From assembly GCA_014763905.1 (NCBI GenBank), contig JACXUN010000104.1:1-5792 (forward strand): a stretch of DNA of 5,792 nt, written 5' to 3'. Source of the stretch: Campylobacterales bacterium (GTDB lineage: Bacteria > Campylobacterota > Campylobacteria > Campylobacterales > Sulfurovaceae). Both the position numbers and the translations under genes were made by a program. Below are positions 5,672 through 5,792 of this stretch, one piece after another; position 1 is the first letter of the stretch, and the number at the start of each line of letters is the position of its first letter. The notes beneath the pieces were generated by a model. The model did not search any database. It was not told the origin of the DNA and worked only from the letters and a program-made list of their open reading frames with translations.

Positions 5672-5768
5672 TTTTACGAGGTTTTTCATAGGCAAGGCAG
5701 ATTTTTGCAGGACTAGCTAAAGCTAATTCAAAAAAATCTAACGCAGTCTATGGGAAACCTCGTAAAAC
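5671..5768. repeat. 98-base symmetric hairpin element (MITE/REP-like)
   Basis: Two 47-base arms flank the tetraloop TAAA (5718-5721). The outer stem, 5671-5691 with 5748-5768, has 19 exact pairs plus two G-T pairs over 21 positions. Inside it AGATTTTT (5699-5706) pairs with AAAAATCT (5732-5739) with a one-base offset, and the apex is TAGC/GCTA. No coding capacity. The apex is shared with the left-end palindrome, so both belong to one family with different stems. The outer arm could compete with a shorter hairpin, CCTCG (5758-5762) with CGAGG (5770-5774). Confidence 0.85.
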
Positions 5769-5776
5769 CCGAGGGG

Positions 5777-5792
5777 AAGCCTAAAAATAGGC
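5777..5792 (+). repeat. Start of a second palindromic module, cut by the window end
   Basis: The 15 bases AAGCCTAAAAATAGG are identical to the reverse complement of 46-60. With the last base of the window they form a small hairpin GCCTA/TAGGC with an AAAA loop. By analogy with the left end, another large palindrome probably begins here and continues beyond the window. Confidence 0.6.

Noticed and set aside
1..5792. CRISPR array, tRNA, rRNA or riboswitch
   Set aside because: No regularly spaced direct repeats, no cloverleaf or rRNA-like stretch, and no recognised purine riboswitch core upstream of purE.

Overview
The window suggests a free-living member of the Campylobacterota (Epsilonproteobacteria), probably near Sulfuricurvum or Sulfurimonas. 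The reasoning is gene order plus protein style. The run glyQ, Nif3-like, coiled-coil zinc-ribbon protein (HP0958/FlgZ type), waaA, RluA-type pseudouridine synthase matches, as I remember it, Helicobacter pylori HP0960 to HP0956. The genus is an inference.

All genes lie on the minus strand, so transcription runs from high to low coordinates. First comes purE (5613-5119), then a small glutaredoxin (5117-4875). A 111-base gap follows, holding a REP-like hairpin and a promoter candidate. Next is an 85-residue remnant of an AAA/SMC-like ATPase (4763-4506) whose last codons overlap the GTG start of glyQ (4512-3631). A 59-base gap with another imperfect hairpin leads to the Nif3-family gene (3571-2849), the flgZ-like gene (2802-2077, TTG start), waaA (2067-871, TTG start) and the RluA-family gene (864-130). 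The last three are tightly packed, which suggests a single transcript. There is no gene-free stretch longer than 300 bases.

The genes are housekeeping: purine synthesis (purE), thiol redox (glutaredoxin), translation (glyQ, pseudouridine synthase), lipopolysaccharide core (waaA), flagellar regulation (flgZ-like) and a dinuclear-metal protein of uncertain role (Nif3). They share a transcript more than a pathway.

The unusual content is between the genes. Both ends of the window carry a 36-base sequence in inverted orientation (33 of 36 identical), joined to modular palindromes: a 98-base hairpin on the right, and half of a related palindrome, cut by the window edge, on the left. The two copies look like an empty and a filled version of one mosaic repeat. 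The right copy also places a TATAAT box in front of purE. Two further palindromes of different sequence lie at 4844-4869 and 3581-3629. I see no complete mobile element, CRISPR array, tRNA or rRNA, and no evidence for a complete new multi-gene system.
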